Shown: positions 37,401 to 45,261 of the stretch, in pieces
Layout of the letters: the number at the start of each line of letters is the position of its first letter
Position numbering within the stretch: position 1 is the first letter of the stretch
From: Gammaproteobacteria bacterium
GTDB taxonomy: Bacteria > Pseudomonadota > Gammaproteobacteria > JAADGQ01
NCBI GenBank assembly: GCA_015490755.1
Contig: WFXF01000086.1
Location: forward strand, 1 to 64,000
DNA: 64,000 bases
Reading direction: 5' to 3'
Translations under genes and position numbers: made by a program
The notes under the pieces: model-generated
What the model was told of the DNA's origin: nothing
Seen by the model: the letters and a program-made list of their open reading frames with translations, nothing else
The model's database searches: none

Positions 37401-39102
37401 TAGTCAGAGATGTTGATTCGCTGTATTGTTCATCAATTTCAAAATTTAATACTGCTGATAAAATTTCAGCATCCTTCGGAATTTGTATATCTTGAAAGCG
37501 TATGCCAATCGTCTGGTCGCTACCATCACGAACAAGCTCCAGGTCACTGCTGCTATTATTCACTGCTCCACTGCTGCTCTCTTCAACATCATCATTACCA
37601 TTTGATACCCGACGGGTCATGACCTGGCCCATACACCCCCCGCTAGCGGGAATCGTATTTTCATCGTAATTAATTCGTAATACAGGCGCCCCTGACCCAC
37701 CCGCATCAAAAGCATGTGCAATACGCGAGCCGCTGCCAGATACAATTAAAACCATGGCATTACCACCGCACCAACCGGTACGATTTACTATCTCCTGCAC
37801 AACACTGCTGAGATTCACACTGGTATGCGTTTCATCAACACTACTCCAGGCAGGGATCGTATTCCACGCTGCCGAGGCCATAGTGGTTGCCCGACTGCTG
37901 ATATCATTGCTGGTGGCGGAAAAGGTGGGTGCGTTATCATCATCCTGACCATAAATGGTGAGTGACGCTGCATCACTACTTGTCGCTGCAGTTGAAAACT
38001 CCAGTGTGGCACTATCAATCGTCACACCCTGAGGAACATTCACACCCGCAAAACGTAAACCAACCATTTGGGTGTCCGTAACCGTTGGACCCGTTCCACT
38101 AAAAGTCACCCGCAACAATGGCGCTGCATCAGGTTCACCGTCATAAGATTCAACCTCCCTCTTACCTGAGCCAGAGATCACAAACACCATATCATTGCCA
38201 CCGCTCCAACCTGGGCGGTTTACAATTTCCTGAATAATTGGACTCAAGTCGGGAGTTGTTAATAACTCATTTCTACTCTTTACGGGAACATTGGGCCACG
38301 CCACCTCATTTGTAGTAGTATTTCTCGATGAAATATTACCGTTTGAACTGGAAAATCCAGGCGCATCATCATTGGCTTCGCCTTTGATATTCAAAGAAGT
38401 TGATCTACTTTGGTATTGATCAATTTCAAACTCTATTTCGGCACTGGTGATAGTTGCTCCCTGTGGTATTGCGATATTACGAAACCGAACACCAACAATT
38501 TGATCAGAACCATCCTGGATCAACTCAAGGTCGCTACTGTTTCGGTACATACTCCCATTTGCACGCTCTTCAGCATCATCATTGCTCGCTGAAACTCGAA
38601 CTTCAATGCTACCACCCACACCACCACCCGTTGTCACCTCAACCAGCTCTAACATTGGGCTATCCAGCAAAACATCACCAGCACTATTTTCTTCTGCATC
38701 ATCAGTGCTGCTACCAAGTGCCACCACTACCGATGAAGCCACTGCACTTGATTCAATATCACTCAACGCCGCATCCACATTGGCCACTGGAAATAAAATG
38801 GGGCCACCCGGTTTGGTAAAGCGCATCAACCCCATATTCACGTTGTTAGCGTCCGAAATGATATCTGTCAGTGCCTCTTTCATATGCGTCAGGCGGCTTT
38901 TCCCCTGACCATCGGCCACGATACTTGTCATACTGCCCGAGGTATCCAGAACAAAAAGTACATTCGGTTTTATCAGCCCGGAAACACTTGAACCATTGCC
39001 AAAAAATATTTCAATATCCTCAGCAACAGCGGGAAAGCCAGCACTGAAGATATAGATAAAACTGGCGAATAGAACTTTTAAATGGCGTTTGAAATACTTC
39101 AT
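34414..39102 (-). CDS. pilY1: PilY1-type pilus adhesin with interrupted VWA domain
   Basis: The 1562-residue exported protein has a signal peptide (to about residue 28), then a VWA domain beginning NVLFVLDTSGSM (MIDAS Asp53, Ser55, Ser57). The VWA fold is interrupted at about residues 118-665 by related modules (pattern NDDAEE, SSDLELxxDGSDQ, PxxAxIxSAxxxFE, W-N, EIVNRxGW, VESYxGE). VWA resumes with the MIDAS Thr in KGGTPIVDSL (about 690) and YIVMLTDGA (about 780). The C-terminal half is the PilC/PilY beta-propeller (LRLFYDNLSSTPHPYGLDGD, GMRRGGKNYYALDV) with a calcium-type loop DSDQDGYSD. It is the tip adhesin and assembly factor for type IV pili and is the last gene of the minor pilin operon. 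Confidence 0.9.
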   Translation of the reverse strand: MKYFKRHLKVLFASFIYIFSAGFPAVAEDIEIFFGNGSSVSGLIKPNVLFVLDTSGSMTSIVADGQGKSRLTHMKEALTDIISDANNVNMGLMRFTKPGGPILFPVANVDAALSDIESSAVASSVVVALGSSTDDAEENSAGDVLLDSPMLELVEVTTGGGVGGSIEVRVSASNDDAEERANGSMYRNSSDLELIQDGSDQIVGVRFRNIAIPQGATITSAEIEFEIDQYQSRSTSLNIKGEANDDAPGFSSSNGNISSRNTTTNEVAWPNVPVKSRNELLTTPDLSPIIQEIVNRPGWSGGNDMVFVISGSGKREVESYDGEPDAAPLLRVTFSGTGPTVTDTQMVGLRFAGVNVPQGVTIDSATLEFSTAATSSDAASLTIYGQDDDNAPTFSATSNDISSRATTMASAAWNTIPAWSSVDETHTSVNLSSVVQEIVNRTGWCGGNAMVLIVSGSGSRIAHAFDAGGSGAPVLRINYDENTIPASGGCMGQVMTRRVSNGNDDVEESSSGAVNNSSSDLELVRDGSDQTIGIRFQDIQIPKDAEILSAVLNFEIDEQYSESTSLTIRGEAHDNAAAYNTADSGNVSNRSTTAASVVWNSLPNLSVNTKLTSPDLSAIISEITSRSGWIAGNAMSFVITGGGRRTVESYNGEAGAAPQLVVMYRGDGGGTEKTVRDRLVELVNELQHKGGTPIVDSLYEAALYYRGEAVDYGKTRGLGSNSDKSKTRVSHPASYTGGTLYQPVGCSDDDPGVTACASEEIQGNPQYISPITDTCQANYIVMLTDGAASYNSSSSKIEAMIANSCVGSGNQKCGHEIVKFLNEEDQITTGMDNDQTIKTYTIGFNFSSQWLRDMATEGGGSFYTADTASQLKTAFDAILREVADTESSFVSPATAVNQFNRLKHNSELYFAMFKPDDDPKWSGNLKRYGINNNQIVDANGDLAVDTSTGFFKESAISLWSAAVDGKDVRKGGAANELTSSRNVYTYTGSYPITGAVSLTSHPLSYSNTLITKGLLDISSETDAYRTDLLKWASGIDVKDADGDSSTTDARTEMGDPIHSKPVLVTYGGTSTSPDITLYMATNEGYLTAIDTDDGSEVFSFVPKELLPNLRLFYDNLSSTPHPYGLDGDITIWRNDANDDGVISTSTAGDFVYLYVGMRRGGKNYYALDVTDRSQPKLMWTIQGGSGDFSELAQTWSKPVRGKIKLNGIDKNVLIFGGGYDVDQDDATIPVTDDEGRALYIIDAQTGERLWWASLASADLVLTDMDYSLPADVRVVDSDQDGYSDTLFIGDMHGQIWRFDIDNENNSGAANLVAGGVIGAFGGNDEANNRRFYNAIDVSMVRYGGALYYSLGIGSGFRAHPLNKVIEDRFYLLRDPNVEQKPSDYAAYKATESDLYDATMNLVGEGANKATESALLKSKQGWYIKLNEPDASYIGEKVLAESITYKNQLLFTTYTPAVISTTEACAASQLGTSRVYSISVFDATPTANRDGLGAEDNLVRSDRSQALTKSGISPKVTIVLTDEDGGDGAMALSGTDLIDGLDLEPIQKTYWKQKSDSSAVVSQ

Positions 39103-39187
39103 AATTTTCAGCCTGTACCTGCTTCTATTAAAAAAACCTCCCCACCCGTTCTATTCATCACTGCCATTAAATCAAGGAGTTCATCTG

Positions 39188-39268
39188 GTTCCCAATGCTC
39201 CAACGTGGGAGCCCATACCGCAACATAATAATAACTCCGTATGCATCCCCACGCTGGAGCATGGGGAC
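39188..39268. repeat. Palindrome between pilE and pilY1
   Basis: Inverted repeat with arms CCCAATGCTCCAACGTGGGA and, at 39247-39266, CCCCACGCTGGAGCATGGGG, with an AT-rich middle. It resembles the GCTCC-AGCG-TGGGA palindromes scattered in many gammaproteobacterial genomes. In the operon mRNA it would form a hairpin separating the abundant pilin from the large adhesin message. Confidence 0.75.
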
Positions 39269-39304
39269 GATGCCTGTTTAACTTAATGGCAGCGACCCGT
39301 TCTA

Positions 39305-39745
39305 TTACCATGTTTTTTCTGCCGAACTAATTGAGCCATTATTATCTTTATCCCAACCTCTCTTTCCATCAGAGCTCAGCTCCAAATAACCATCGCCATC
39401 TTGTGGTCCACCGCTAATAGGTGTCGCACGCAATGTATAAGTCGATGCCGTAACTGCCTGTATCGTTAAGTTATAAGTTTTTTTATTGCTATGAAGCGGT
39501 ATTTGCGCTGCAAAAGTAGAGGGAGCAGGCGTACCCGGAACGGTGGGAGCTGCACCGACATAAGTAAGGTTTTGAGATTGGTAACGTGCCATTGCTGCTG
39601 CAAAGTCCATCAACCCACCTTGAGCATCGGCGCGGTGGCTTTTTTTAACACTATCAACATAACTTGGATAAGCAACTCCGGCCAATATCCCAACAATTGC
39701 AATGACAACAAGTAATTCAATCAAGCTAAAACCCGTTTTTCTCAT
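39305..39745 (-). CDS. pilE: Type IV minor pilin PilE
   Basis: The 146-residue prepilin has a short leader ending in Gly before the N-methylated Phe (TGFSLIELLVVIAIVGILAG), with Glu5 of the mature pilin present. The tail contains SHRADAQGGLMDFAAAMARYQ, typical of the PilE/ComP-type minor pilins encoded next to PilY1. ATG 39745 follows AGGAG by 7 bases. It is processed by PilD and incorporated into or near the pilus tip. Confidence 0.92.
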   Translation of the reverse strand: MRKTGFSLIELLVVIAIVGILAGVAYPSYVDSVKKSHRADAQGGLMDFAAAMARYQSQNLTYVGAAPTVPGTPAPSTFAAQIPLHSNKKTYNLTIQAVTASTYTLRATPISGGPQDGDGYLELSSDGKRGWDKDNNGSISSAEKTW

Positions 39746-39773
39746 CGTCAATCTCCTGATTGATTGTTAGCTT

Positions 39774-40214
39774 TTAACCGCCACCAGGCATGATATAAAC
39801 CATACCCTGTACATTCGTTGAACTCGCGGCTGTACCACCAATAGAGCCTACTCCGGTAAGCTCAAATTCATAACCTAAATCACCTATACTATTTCCTAGC
39901 ACAATGGTTTCACCCAGATACTCCAAGGAAGCACTACGGCTCACCGCATCACCTTCCTGGTGATATGCTATCGTCGTATCGACACTATTAATTGAATTTG
40001 TATAAACAGTATCGCTACTGGTACTTATAAATTGTTGAATAGCCGTCTCTGCCGCCTGAAACGTTATTGCCTTCTGCTGGCTGTTTGCAGCCATTTTTTC
40101 CTCTATTGTTGTCCTTTCCAGAGCCGTTAATCCAATCAGTGTCATAACCAGTAGCATCAATAAACTGGCAATCAATGCGATACCTTGCTGTTTTTGGATA
40201 GAGAAACTTTTCAT
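39774..40214 (-). CDS. pilX: Type IV pilus minor protein PilX
   Basis: The 146-residue protein has the PilX N-terminus: QQGIALIASLLMLLVMTLIGLTAL followed by TTIEEKMAANSQQKAITFQAAETAI, the conserved helix of this family. It has no clear pilin-type Phe after the Gly, as is usual for PilX. ATG 40214 is taken over a GTG one codon upstream. It acts with PilV, PilW, FimT, PilE and PilY1 to prime pilus assembly. Confidence 0.9.
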   Translation of the reverse strand: MKSFSIQKQQGIALIASLLMLLVMTLIGLTALERTTIEEKMAANSQQKAITFQAAETAIQQFISTSSDTVYTNSINSVDTTIAYHQEGDAVSRSASLEYLGETIVLGNSIGDLGYEFELTGVGSIGGTAASSTNVQGMVYIMPGGG

Positions 40215-40256
40215 CACAAAACCTGCTCAGTTAAGGAACATTCAAAAAAACAGTTT

Positions 40257-40979
40257 TCAAATTCGATTACGTAACATGACTGTTGAAACAAAAACACGAC
40301 GCAACTTGCCATCATCAGGAGGAATATATGCACCTTCATTAAGTAGACTGAATGCTTTCTGCCTTGCTCCTACAGAGTCTGACGAAGCAAATAACAAAGC
40401 AAAACGCACGCTCACTATGCTGTTCCAGTTGCTTGCCCCGCCCGTAATGTTATCCGCGCTACGATAATAATTTGCAACACCGTCTCCATCCGTATCCATA
40501 CCATAAAGTGCATGAAACTTTTCAACATTCTCTGCAAGCTCCATTGTATTGCCACTGTTGCCACTGCATTTAAGTATCGCTGAATCTAACCGATAATGAT
40601 TGATCGTGACTCTTGAATAACCCTGTTTCAGTGGTGTTGCATTACCTGTGCAATCGGCCAATGATTCATATTTAATCGCTAATTGATCGCTACCCTCACT
40701 GCTATTATTGGATGTTTTATTATCAGAAATATCGAACGCTAATGCTTCACCAGCACCTTCATTTACGCCTAAATTTCCTTGAGGATAACCTGCATGACGA
40801 AGATCACGTGTAATAAAATGAATTGCAAAGCGTGCATCATCCTGAATTTGGGATATCGCATCTTGCAAAAGAAATGATTTTTTACTGCTAATAAAAACCT
40901 GCATTGATCCAGCAAGAAGAATAATTCCAATCAACATGGATATCATTGCCTCAACAATGCTGAAACCATGTTGCTTCAT
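40257..40979 (-). CDS. pilW: Type IV pilus minor pilin PilW
   Basis: The 240-residue prepilin has leader MKQHG and mature FSIVEAMISMLIGIILLAGSMQVF, with the DDARFAIHFITRDLRHAGY segment characteristic of PilW. The ATG overlaps the pilV stop as ATGA, so an upstream in-frame start at 41003 is not used. It is a large minor pilin of the tip complex. Confidence 0.92.
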   Translation of the reverse strand: MKQHGFSIVEAMISMLIGIILLAGSMQVFISSKKSFLLQDAISQIQDDARFAIHFITRDLRHAGYPQGNLGVNEGAGEALAFDISDNKTSNNSSEGSDQLAIKYESLADCTGNATPLKQGYSRVTINHYRLDSAILKCSGNSGNTMELAENVEKFHALYGMDTDGDGVANYYRSADNITGGASNWNSIVSVRFALLFASSDSVGARQKAFSLLNEGAYIPPDDGKLRRVFVSTVMLRNRI

Positions 40980-41545
40980 GGCAATACATCCAGATTTATA
41001 CACCCTTTATTTTCAGGGCAATTTCCATCAGATAATTGATCCCAATCACCTTTTTCCCAGATCACTTGCAGGGTATGTATTGATGCAGGGCTGCAATCAA
41101 TGCCATCACCCGTATCACTATCCTGACAAATAATATTAATCTCGCGACCTAATAACAGATCCTTTGAGCCACAGTACACTTCATACGCATCAAAAGTAGC
41201 CATTTGTGATGCAGCACATTCTGTGGCATCAGTTTCCTTGTAATCACTGCAATAATCAATTACCGAACCATCATAACTCTTTGCATCACAATCAAATTTT
41301 GTAAAGTCGATATTGGCATACAGCTCGCTATCCGCAGCAACTACATTGGCATGTATACGCTCACTTAATTCATTGGCAATGTTCACGGCCTGAAACCGAC
41401 TATATGCCCCCTGATTATTATTTAAAGCACTGAGTTGCATGCTTGATGCACCCAGCAAACCAATCGATAGCACCAGTAGTGCAATCAATGCTTCAAACAG
41501 ACTGAAACCAATCTCTTTTTTCAAAATCAAGTGTGAGTCATTCAT
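40976..41545 (-). CDS. pilV: Type IV pilus minor pilin PilV
   Basis: The 189-residue prepilin has leader ending KEIG and mature FSLFEALIALLVLSIGLLGASSMQL, followed by YSRFQAVNIANELSERIHAN, typical of PilV. Several Cys pairs in the C-terminal half suggest disulfides. It is coupled to fimT by TAATG and to pilW by ATGA. Confidence 0.92.
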   Translation of the reverse strand: MNDSHLILKKEIGFSLFEALIALLVLSIGLLGASSMQLSALNNNQGAYSRFQAVNIANELSERIHANVVAADSELYANIDFTKFDCDAKSYDGSVIDYCSDYKETDATECAASQMATFDAYEVYCGSKDLLLGREINIICQDSDTGDGIDCSPASIHTLQVIWEKGDWDQLSDGNCPENKGCINLDVLP

Positions 41546-42057
41546 TAACTACACACCAAAGCATGATCTGTTTTCACTCGACCTGACGGTGAAAGAGTCA
41601 CTGTTCGGCCTTTTTCACCAACACGGCTGTCACACACTTCCAAAACCATCGGCATCATTGGAATGAGAAAACCTTCGGCGCTATAACGCACAACACTAAT
41701 ATCGTTTGTGCTATCCAGCCTGCTTTGCTCATCTGAACTCATGAACTCTTTGATCACCTCTTCTCCAGCGGTGAAGTTTCCATCATTATTAGTATCTACC
41801 CATATTTTCCAGCCTCTACCCCATTCGTTACCATTATCACTCGATTCAAGTGCTACCACCCCCACAGTCACGTCTCTCTTTGCGGCTTCACTACGAGCCA
41901 CATGAAATGCTGAGACCAGACTGTTCGTCTGGGCAACAATAGAATTATTCATTACCATAGTACGAAAGCTGGGTGTTACAATGGCTGACAAAATAGCTGC
42001 AATCACAAGTGTGATCACTAATTCAATCATGGTAAAACCGATATTTTGTTGTCTCAT
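41545..42057 (-). CDS. fimT: FimT/GspH-type pseudopilin
   Basis: The 170-residue prepilin starts MRQQNIG with mature FTMIELVITLVIAAILSAIVTPSF, then AFHVARSEAAKRDVTVG, the GspH/FimT signature. ATG 42057 is chosen because the pilin leader is normally this short; the in-frame start at 42120 would add 21 residues. FimT-type pilins bind DNA in some species. It is the first gene of the minor pilin operon. Confidence 0.9.
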   Translation of the reverse strand: MRQQNIGFTMIELVITLVIAAILSAIVTPSFRTMVMNNSIVAQTNSLVSAFHVARSEAAKRDVTVGVVALESSDNGNEWGRGWKIWVDTNNDGNFTAGEEVIKEFMSSDEQSRLDSTNDISVVRYSAEGFLIPMMPMVLEVCDSRVGEKGRTVTLSPSGRVKTDHALVCS

Positions 42058-42233
42058 TACTTCAATAAAACCTAATGCATAACACAAAAATCCCTTACAT
42101 GAAAAAGCTATAAAATCCATATTTTTCTTAAATAGAGATATCGGAAATTATCAAATTCACCTTTAGTTGCTTAATTTGAATTGCGTCCCAAAACAGTGTT
42201 TGCATCAATTAGACTATCCTTAAAACTTCAAAG

Positions 42234-42402
42234 CCAAGAGGCTGTCGGACTTAGGGAATCGTAGCGAGGCGAGTGGGAAATCAAGGAGGGTTTTTCGGTA
42301 TTTTGAGGCGAATAGTGGATCTATTTAACGAAAAAAAACCGGAAAAATGGACTGATTTCCCGCCGCTGTAGTAGATTCCTCCTAAGTCCGACAGCCTCTT
42401 GG
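42234..42402 (+). repeat. Inverted-repeat element, family B copy 1 (MITE-like)
   Basis: A 169-bp element with matching ends: CCAAGAGGCTGTCGGACTTA on the left and its complement, AGTCCGACAGCCTCTTGG, on the right. The centre contains GAGGCGAATAGT and CTATTTAACGAAAA, also found in the copy at 43801-43965 in opposite orientation. No coding potential is seen. It lies 25 bases upstream of mgtE. Confidence 0.85.
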
Positions 42403-42403
42403 G

Positions 42404-42425
42404 GAACGACACGGAATAACTACAA
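42404..42425 (+). repeat. Half copy of palindrome family A
   Basis: GGAACGACACGGAATAACTA matches one arm of the family A palindromes (compare 23432 and the right arm at 57590-57609) without a partner arm. It forms the immediate leader of mgtE, directly after element B1. Confidence 0.5.
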
Positions 42426-42427
42426 AA

Positions 42428-43780
42428 ATGCCTGAAATCGCAACTCAGCACCATCAAGAACGCCTGCAACTACTCACCGAAACATTGGAGAGTGGTGCAT
42501 TAGCCAACGTGCGCCAGATGCTCCATAGTTTGCATCCCGCTGAAATTGCTCACCTACTGGAATCACTGCCCGTTTACGAGCGCGAACTGGTCTGGAGCGC
42601 GATCAGCAGCGATCATGAAGGTGACGTACTAACTCATGTCAGTGATGATGTGCGCTCTGCCCTGATTGATGAAATGGATACACAGAAGCTGGTGGCAGCG
42701 ACTGAAGGGTTGGCCACTGATGACCTTGCAGATATTTTGCAACAGCTTCCCGAAGCGGTGATTCAGGAAGTCCTGCAATCTATGGATGTACAGGATCGCC
42801 ATCGCCTGGAAACCGTCATGTCGTACCCAGAAGATACGGCTGGTGGATTGATGAATACGGATACCGTGACTGTACGTAGTGATGTCACGCTAGAAGTGGT
42901 CATGCGCTACCTGCGCCAGCGCGGTGAATTGCCTGATACTACCGATAAATTAATTGTAGTGGATCGTAATGATGCCTATCTTGGTGTATTACCACTTAGT
43001 GATCTACTCACCCAATCACCCACTAAACAAGTGGCATCCGTTATGAAACGTGACGTGCAAGCACTGCCTGTTAACACTCCTGTTTCTAAAATCACTCACC
43101 TCTTTGAACATCGCGATCTGATTTCTGCACCAGTTGTTGATGAACATGGCAAACTACTCGGCCGCATAACCATTGATGATGTGGTCGATGAAATTCGTGA
43201 CTCTACAGAGCATTCAATGCTGGGGATGAGCGGACTGGATGAAAATGAAGATATGTTCGCACCTGTGCTGGTCAGTGCCCGGCATAGAGCAGTCTGGCTG
43301 GGGCTTAATTTGCTGACCGCTTTTCTTGCTTCCTGGGTCATTGGGCTGTTTGAAACCACCATTGATAAAATAGTTGCACTTGCCGTATTGATGCCCATTG
43401 TTGCAAGCATGGGTGGCATTGCAGGCAGCCAGACACTCACCCTCGTGATTCGTGGCATGGCGGTTGGCCAGGTTGGATTTGCTAATGCTTCACGCGTGTT
43501 TACCAAAGAACTTGGTGTTGGCTTCATTAATGGTGTGTTATGGGCAATCGTAGTTGCTACGATTACCGGGCTCTGGTTTGACCCGCAGATCGGCATGATC
43601 ATCGCAGCTGCCATCATAATTAATATGGTTATTGCAGCAGTAGCAGGGGTTATGATTCCGCTATTACTGAAAAAATTTGGAGCTGATCCTGCTCTGGGTG
43701 GTAGCGTCATGCTCACAACCGTTACCGATGTGATCGGATTTATGGCGTTTTTAGGGCTAGCAACATTAATGTTGCTATAA
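42428..43780 (+). CDS. mgtE: Magnesium transporter MgtE
   Basis: The 450-residue protein has the MgtE N-domain (LHPAEIAHLLESLP, superhelical, residues 25-130), a CBS pair (YPEDTAGGLMNTDTVTV onward, to about 255), and a C-terminal membrane domain of five helices with PIVASMGGIAGSQTLTLVIRGMA and LTTVTDVIGF. These are the Mg2+ pore and gating elements. Cytosolic Mg2+ binding between the N and CBS domains closes the channel in known structures. The gene is bracketed by two inverted-repeat elements. Confidence 0.95.
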   Translation: MPEIATQHHQERLQLLTETLESGALANVRQMLHSLHPAEIAHLLESLPVYERELVWSAISSDHEGDVLTHVSDDVRSALIDEMDTQKLVAATEGLATDDLADILQQLPEAVIQEVLQSMDVQDRHRLETVMSYPEDTAGGLMNTDTVTVRSDVTLEVVMRYLRQRGELPDTTDKLIVVDRNDAYLGVLPLSDLLTQSPTKQVASVMKRDVQALPVNTPVSKITHLFEHRDLISAPVVDEHGKLLGRITIDDVVDEIRDSTEHSMLGMSGLDENEDMFAPVLVSARHRAVWLGLNLLTAFLASWVIGLFETTIDKIVALAVLMPIVASMGGIAGSQTLTLVIRGMAVGQVGFANASRVFTKELGVGFINGVLWAIVVATITGLWFDPQIGMIIAAAIIINMVIAAVAGVMIPLLLKKFGADPALGGSVMLTTVTDVIGFMAFLGLATLMLL

Positions 43781-43800
43781 AACCAATTGCAGCCGATAAC

Positions 43801-43965
43801 CTAGGAGCCTGTCCGAGAATGAAAAGTCTACTGCGGAAAATCCATTTCGGCCATATTTGGTGTAAATTTTCGTTAAATAGAACAACTATTCGCCTCAAAT
43901 TTACACCAAATATGGCCGAAATGGCTTTCCCTCGCTACGACTTCCATTCTCGGACAGCCTCCTAG
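43801..43965 (-). repeat. Inverted-repeat element, family B copy 2 (MITE-like)
   Basis: A 165-bp element bounded by CTAGGAG and its complement, with nested perfect 28-base arms at 43842-43869 and 43897-43924 (CCATTTCGGCCATATTTGGT...). Read on the minus strand its order matches copy 1: GGCTGTCCGA, TCGTAGCGAGG, GAGGCGAATAGT, CTATTTAACGAAAA. It has no coding potential. It lies directly downstream of mgtE. Confidence 0.87.
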
Positions 43966-43992
43966 AAATATATTTACACTGGACTCTCCATC

Positions 43993-45201
43993 ATGTTAGA
44001 TATTTTTATTGGCCGACAACCCATATTTGACCGAAAACTTAATGTAACTGCTTACGAACTTCTGTTTCGAAGCAGTGAAAAAAATAGTGCCGATGTTATT
44101 GATGGTGATAGCGCAACTTATCAACTTCTAGCCAATGCGTTTATTGAAATTGGCCTGGATAAAATCATTGGCCGACATGATGCTTTTATTAATGCCACTC
44201 GAAATTTTATTGTTGGCGCATACCCACTACCGATTCCGATAGAGCGTGTCGTCATTGAGGTACTGGAAGATATTGAAATCAATAACGAACTGGTTGAAGC
44301 ACTGGAGCAACTTTCTAATAAAGGCTATAGAATCGCTTTAGACGATTTTGTCTATCACGAGAGTCTGAAACCTCTTGTTAAAATCGCTGATTTGATAAAA
44401 ATTGATATTTTGGCACTCGATAGACCTACAATTACCGAACATGTAAAAATACTACGCAAACTGGGTATCAAAAAATTATTGGCAGAAAAAGTTGAGACTC
44501 AGGATGAATATGATTTTTGTGAAAAATTAGGTTTTGATTATTTTCAGGGCTATTTTTTCGCTCAGCCCAAAATTATAAAAGGTAAAAAATTACCTACCAA
44601 CCGCCTCAATACTATTCAACTCATCGCGGCACTACAAAACCCTGAAACAGAGATACAGCAATTCACAAGAATCATCAGCCGTGATGTCACTCTCAGCTTC
44701 CGATTACTGCACTATCTTAATTCTGCATTTTTTAATTTGCCAAAAAAAGTCACTAACATTCAAGATGCAATTATTTATCTGGGTCAAATAAATATTAAAA
44801 ACTGGGCAACATTAATCGCCCTGACCAAGATTGATAATAAGCCGAATGAATTGATTTTAACGACTTTGGTACGAGCTAAAATGTGTGAGTTATTAACTCA
44901 CAAAGTAGGCCAGGAAGAGGAATCTGCATTTCTTGTAGGCCTGTTTTCATCATTGGATGCACTACTGGAAACACCCCTTCAAGAAGTTGTTTCAACGATT
45001 CCATTAGCTGATCATGTAACGAGTGCCATCCTTAACAAAGAAGGAATTATGGGTGAAGCACTTCAATGTATTTTAACTTATGAGCATGCAGACTGGGATC
45101 TGGCAAAATTTTGTGACCTTTCACCTACCGAATTAACAAGTTGTTATGCAGAGGCCATCCAATGGTCAGAAGAGACCATGAAAGCCATGCGCGGCCACTA
45201 A
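43993..45201 (+). CDS. EAL-HDOD domain signalling protein (YuxH type)
   Basis: The 402-residue cytoplasmic protein has an N-terminal EAL-like domain (FIGRQPIFDRKLNVTAYELLFRS, then EVLE, DDFVYHES, AEKVET and YFQGYFFAQP) and a C-terminal HDOD domain (from about 205: LIAALQNPETEIQQFTRIISRD, LSFRLLHYLNSA, LGQINIKNWATLIAL). The EAL part keeps the first Glu but lacks the DDFGTG catalytic loop, so it is more likely a c-di-GMP or protein-binding module than an active phosphodiesterase. It starts 27 bases after element B2 and may be co-transcribed with the cupredoxin gene. Confidence 0.88.
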   Translation: MLDIFIGRQPIFDRKLNVTAYELLFRSSEKNSADVIDGDSATYQLLANAFIEIGLDKIIGRHDAFINATRNFIVGAYPLPIPIERVVIEVLEDIEINNELVEALEQLSNKGYRIALDDFVYHESLKPLVKIADLIKIDILALDRPTITEHVKILRKLGIKKLLAEKVETQDEYDFCEKLGFDYFQGYFFAQPKIIKGKKLPTNRLNTIQLIAALQNPETEIQQFTRIISRDVTLSFRLLHYLNSAFFNLPKKVTNIQDAIIYLGQINIKNWATLIALTKIDNKPNELILTTLVRAKMCELLTHKVGQEEESAFLVGLFSSLDALLETPLQEVVSTIPLADHVTSAILNKEGIMGEALQCILTYEHADWDLAKFCDLSPTELTSCYAEAIQWSEETMKAMRGH

Positions 45202-45261
45202 ATAGATTAAATCATTAGCCGATAAGAAAAAGTAAGCGTATAGCCAATAACAAAGGTCACA

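Noticed and set aside
38454-38819. A 121-residue plus-strand open frame opposite pilY1
   Set aside because: His/Pro/Gln-rich composition is the expected antisense of the repetitive Asp/Ser-rich module; no ribosome site.
34414-39102. Reading the repeat modules as a separate gene inserted in pilY1
   Set aside because: The frame is continuous from signal peptide to C-terminus and there are no stops or starts at the module borders.
43096-43716. A 206-residue minus-strand open frame opposite mgtE
   Set aside because: It is a shadow of the conserved MgtE CBS and membrane coding region.
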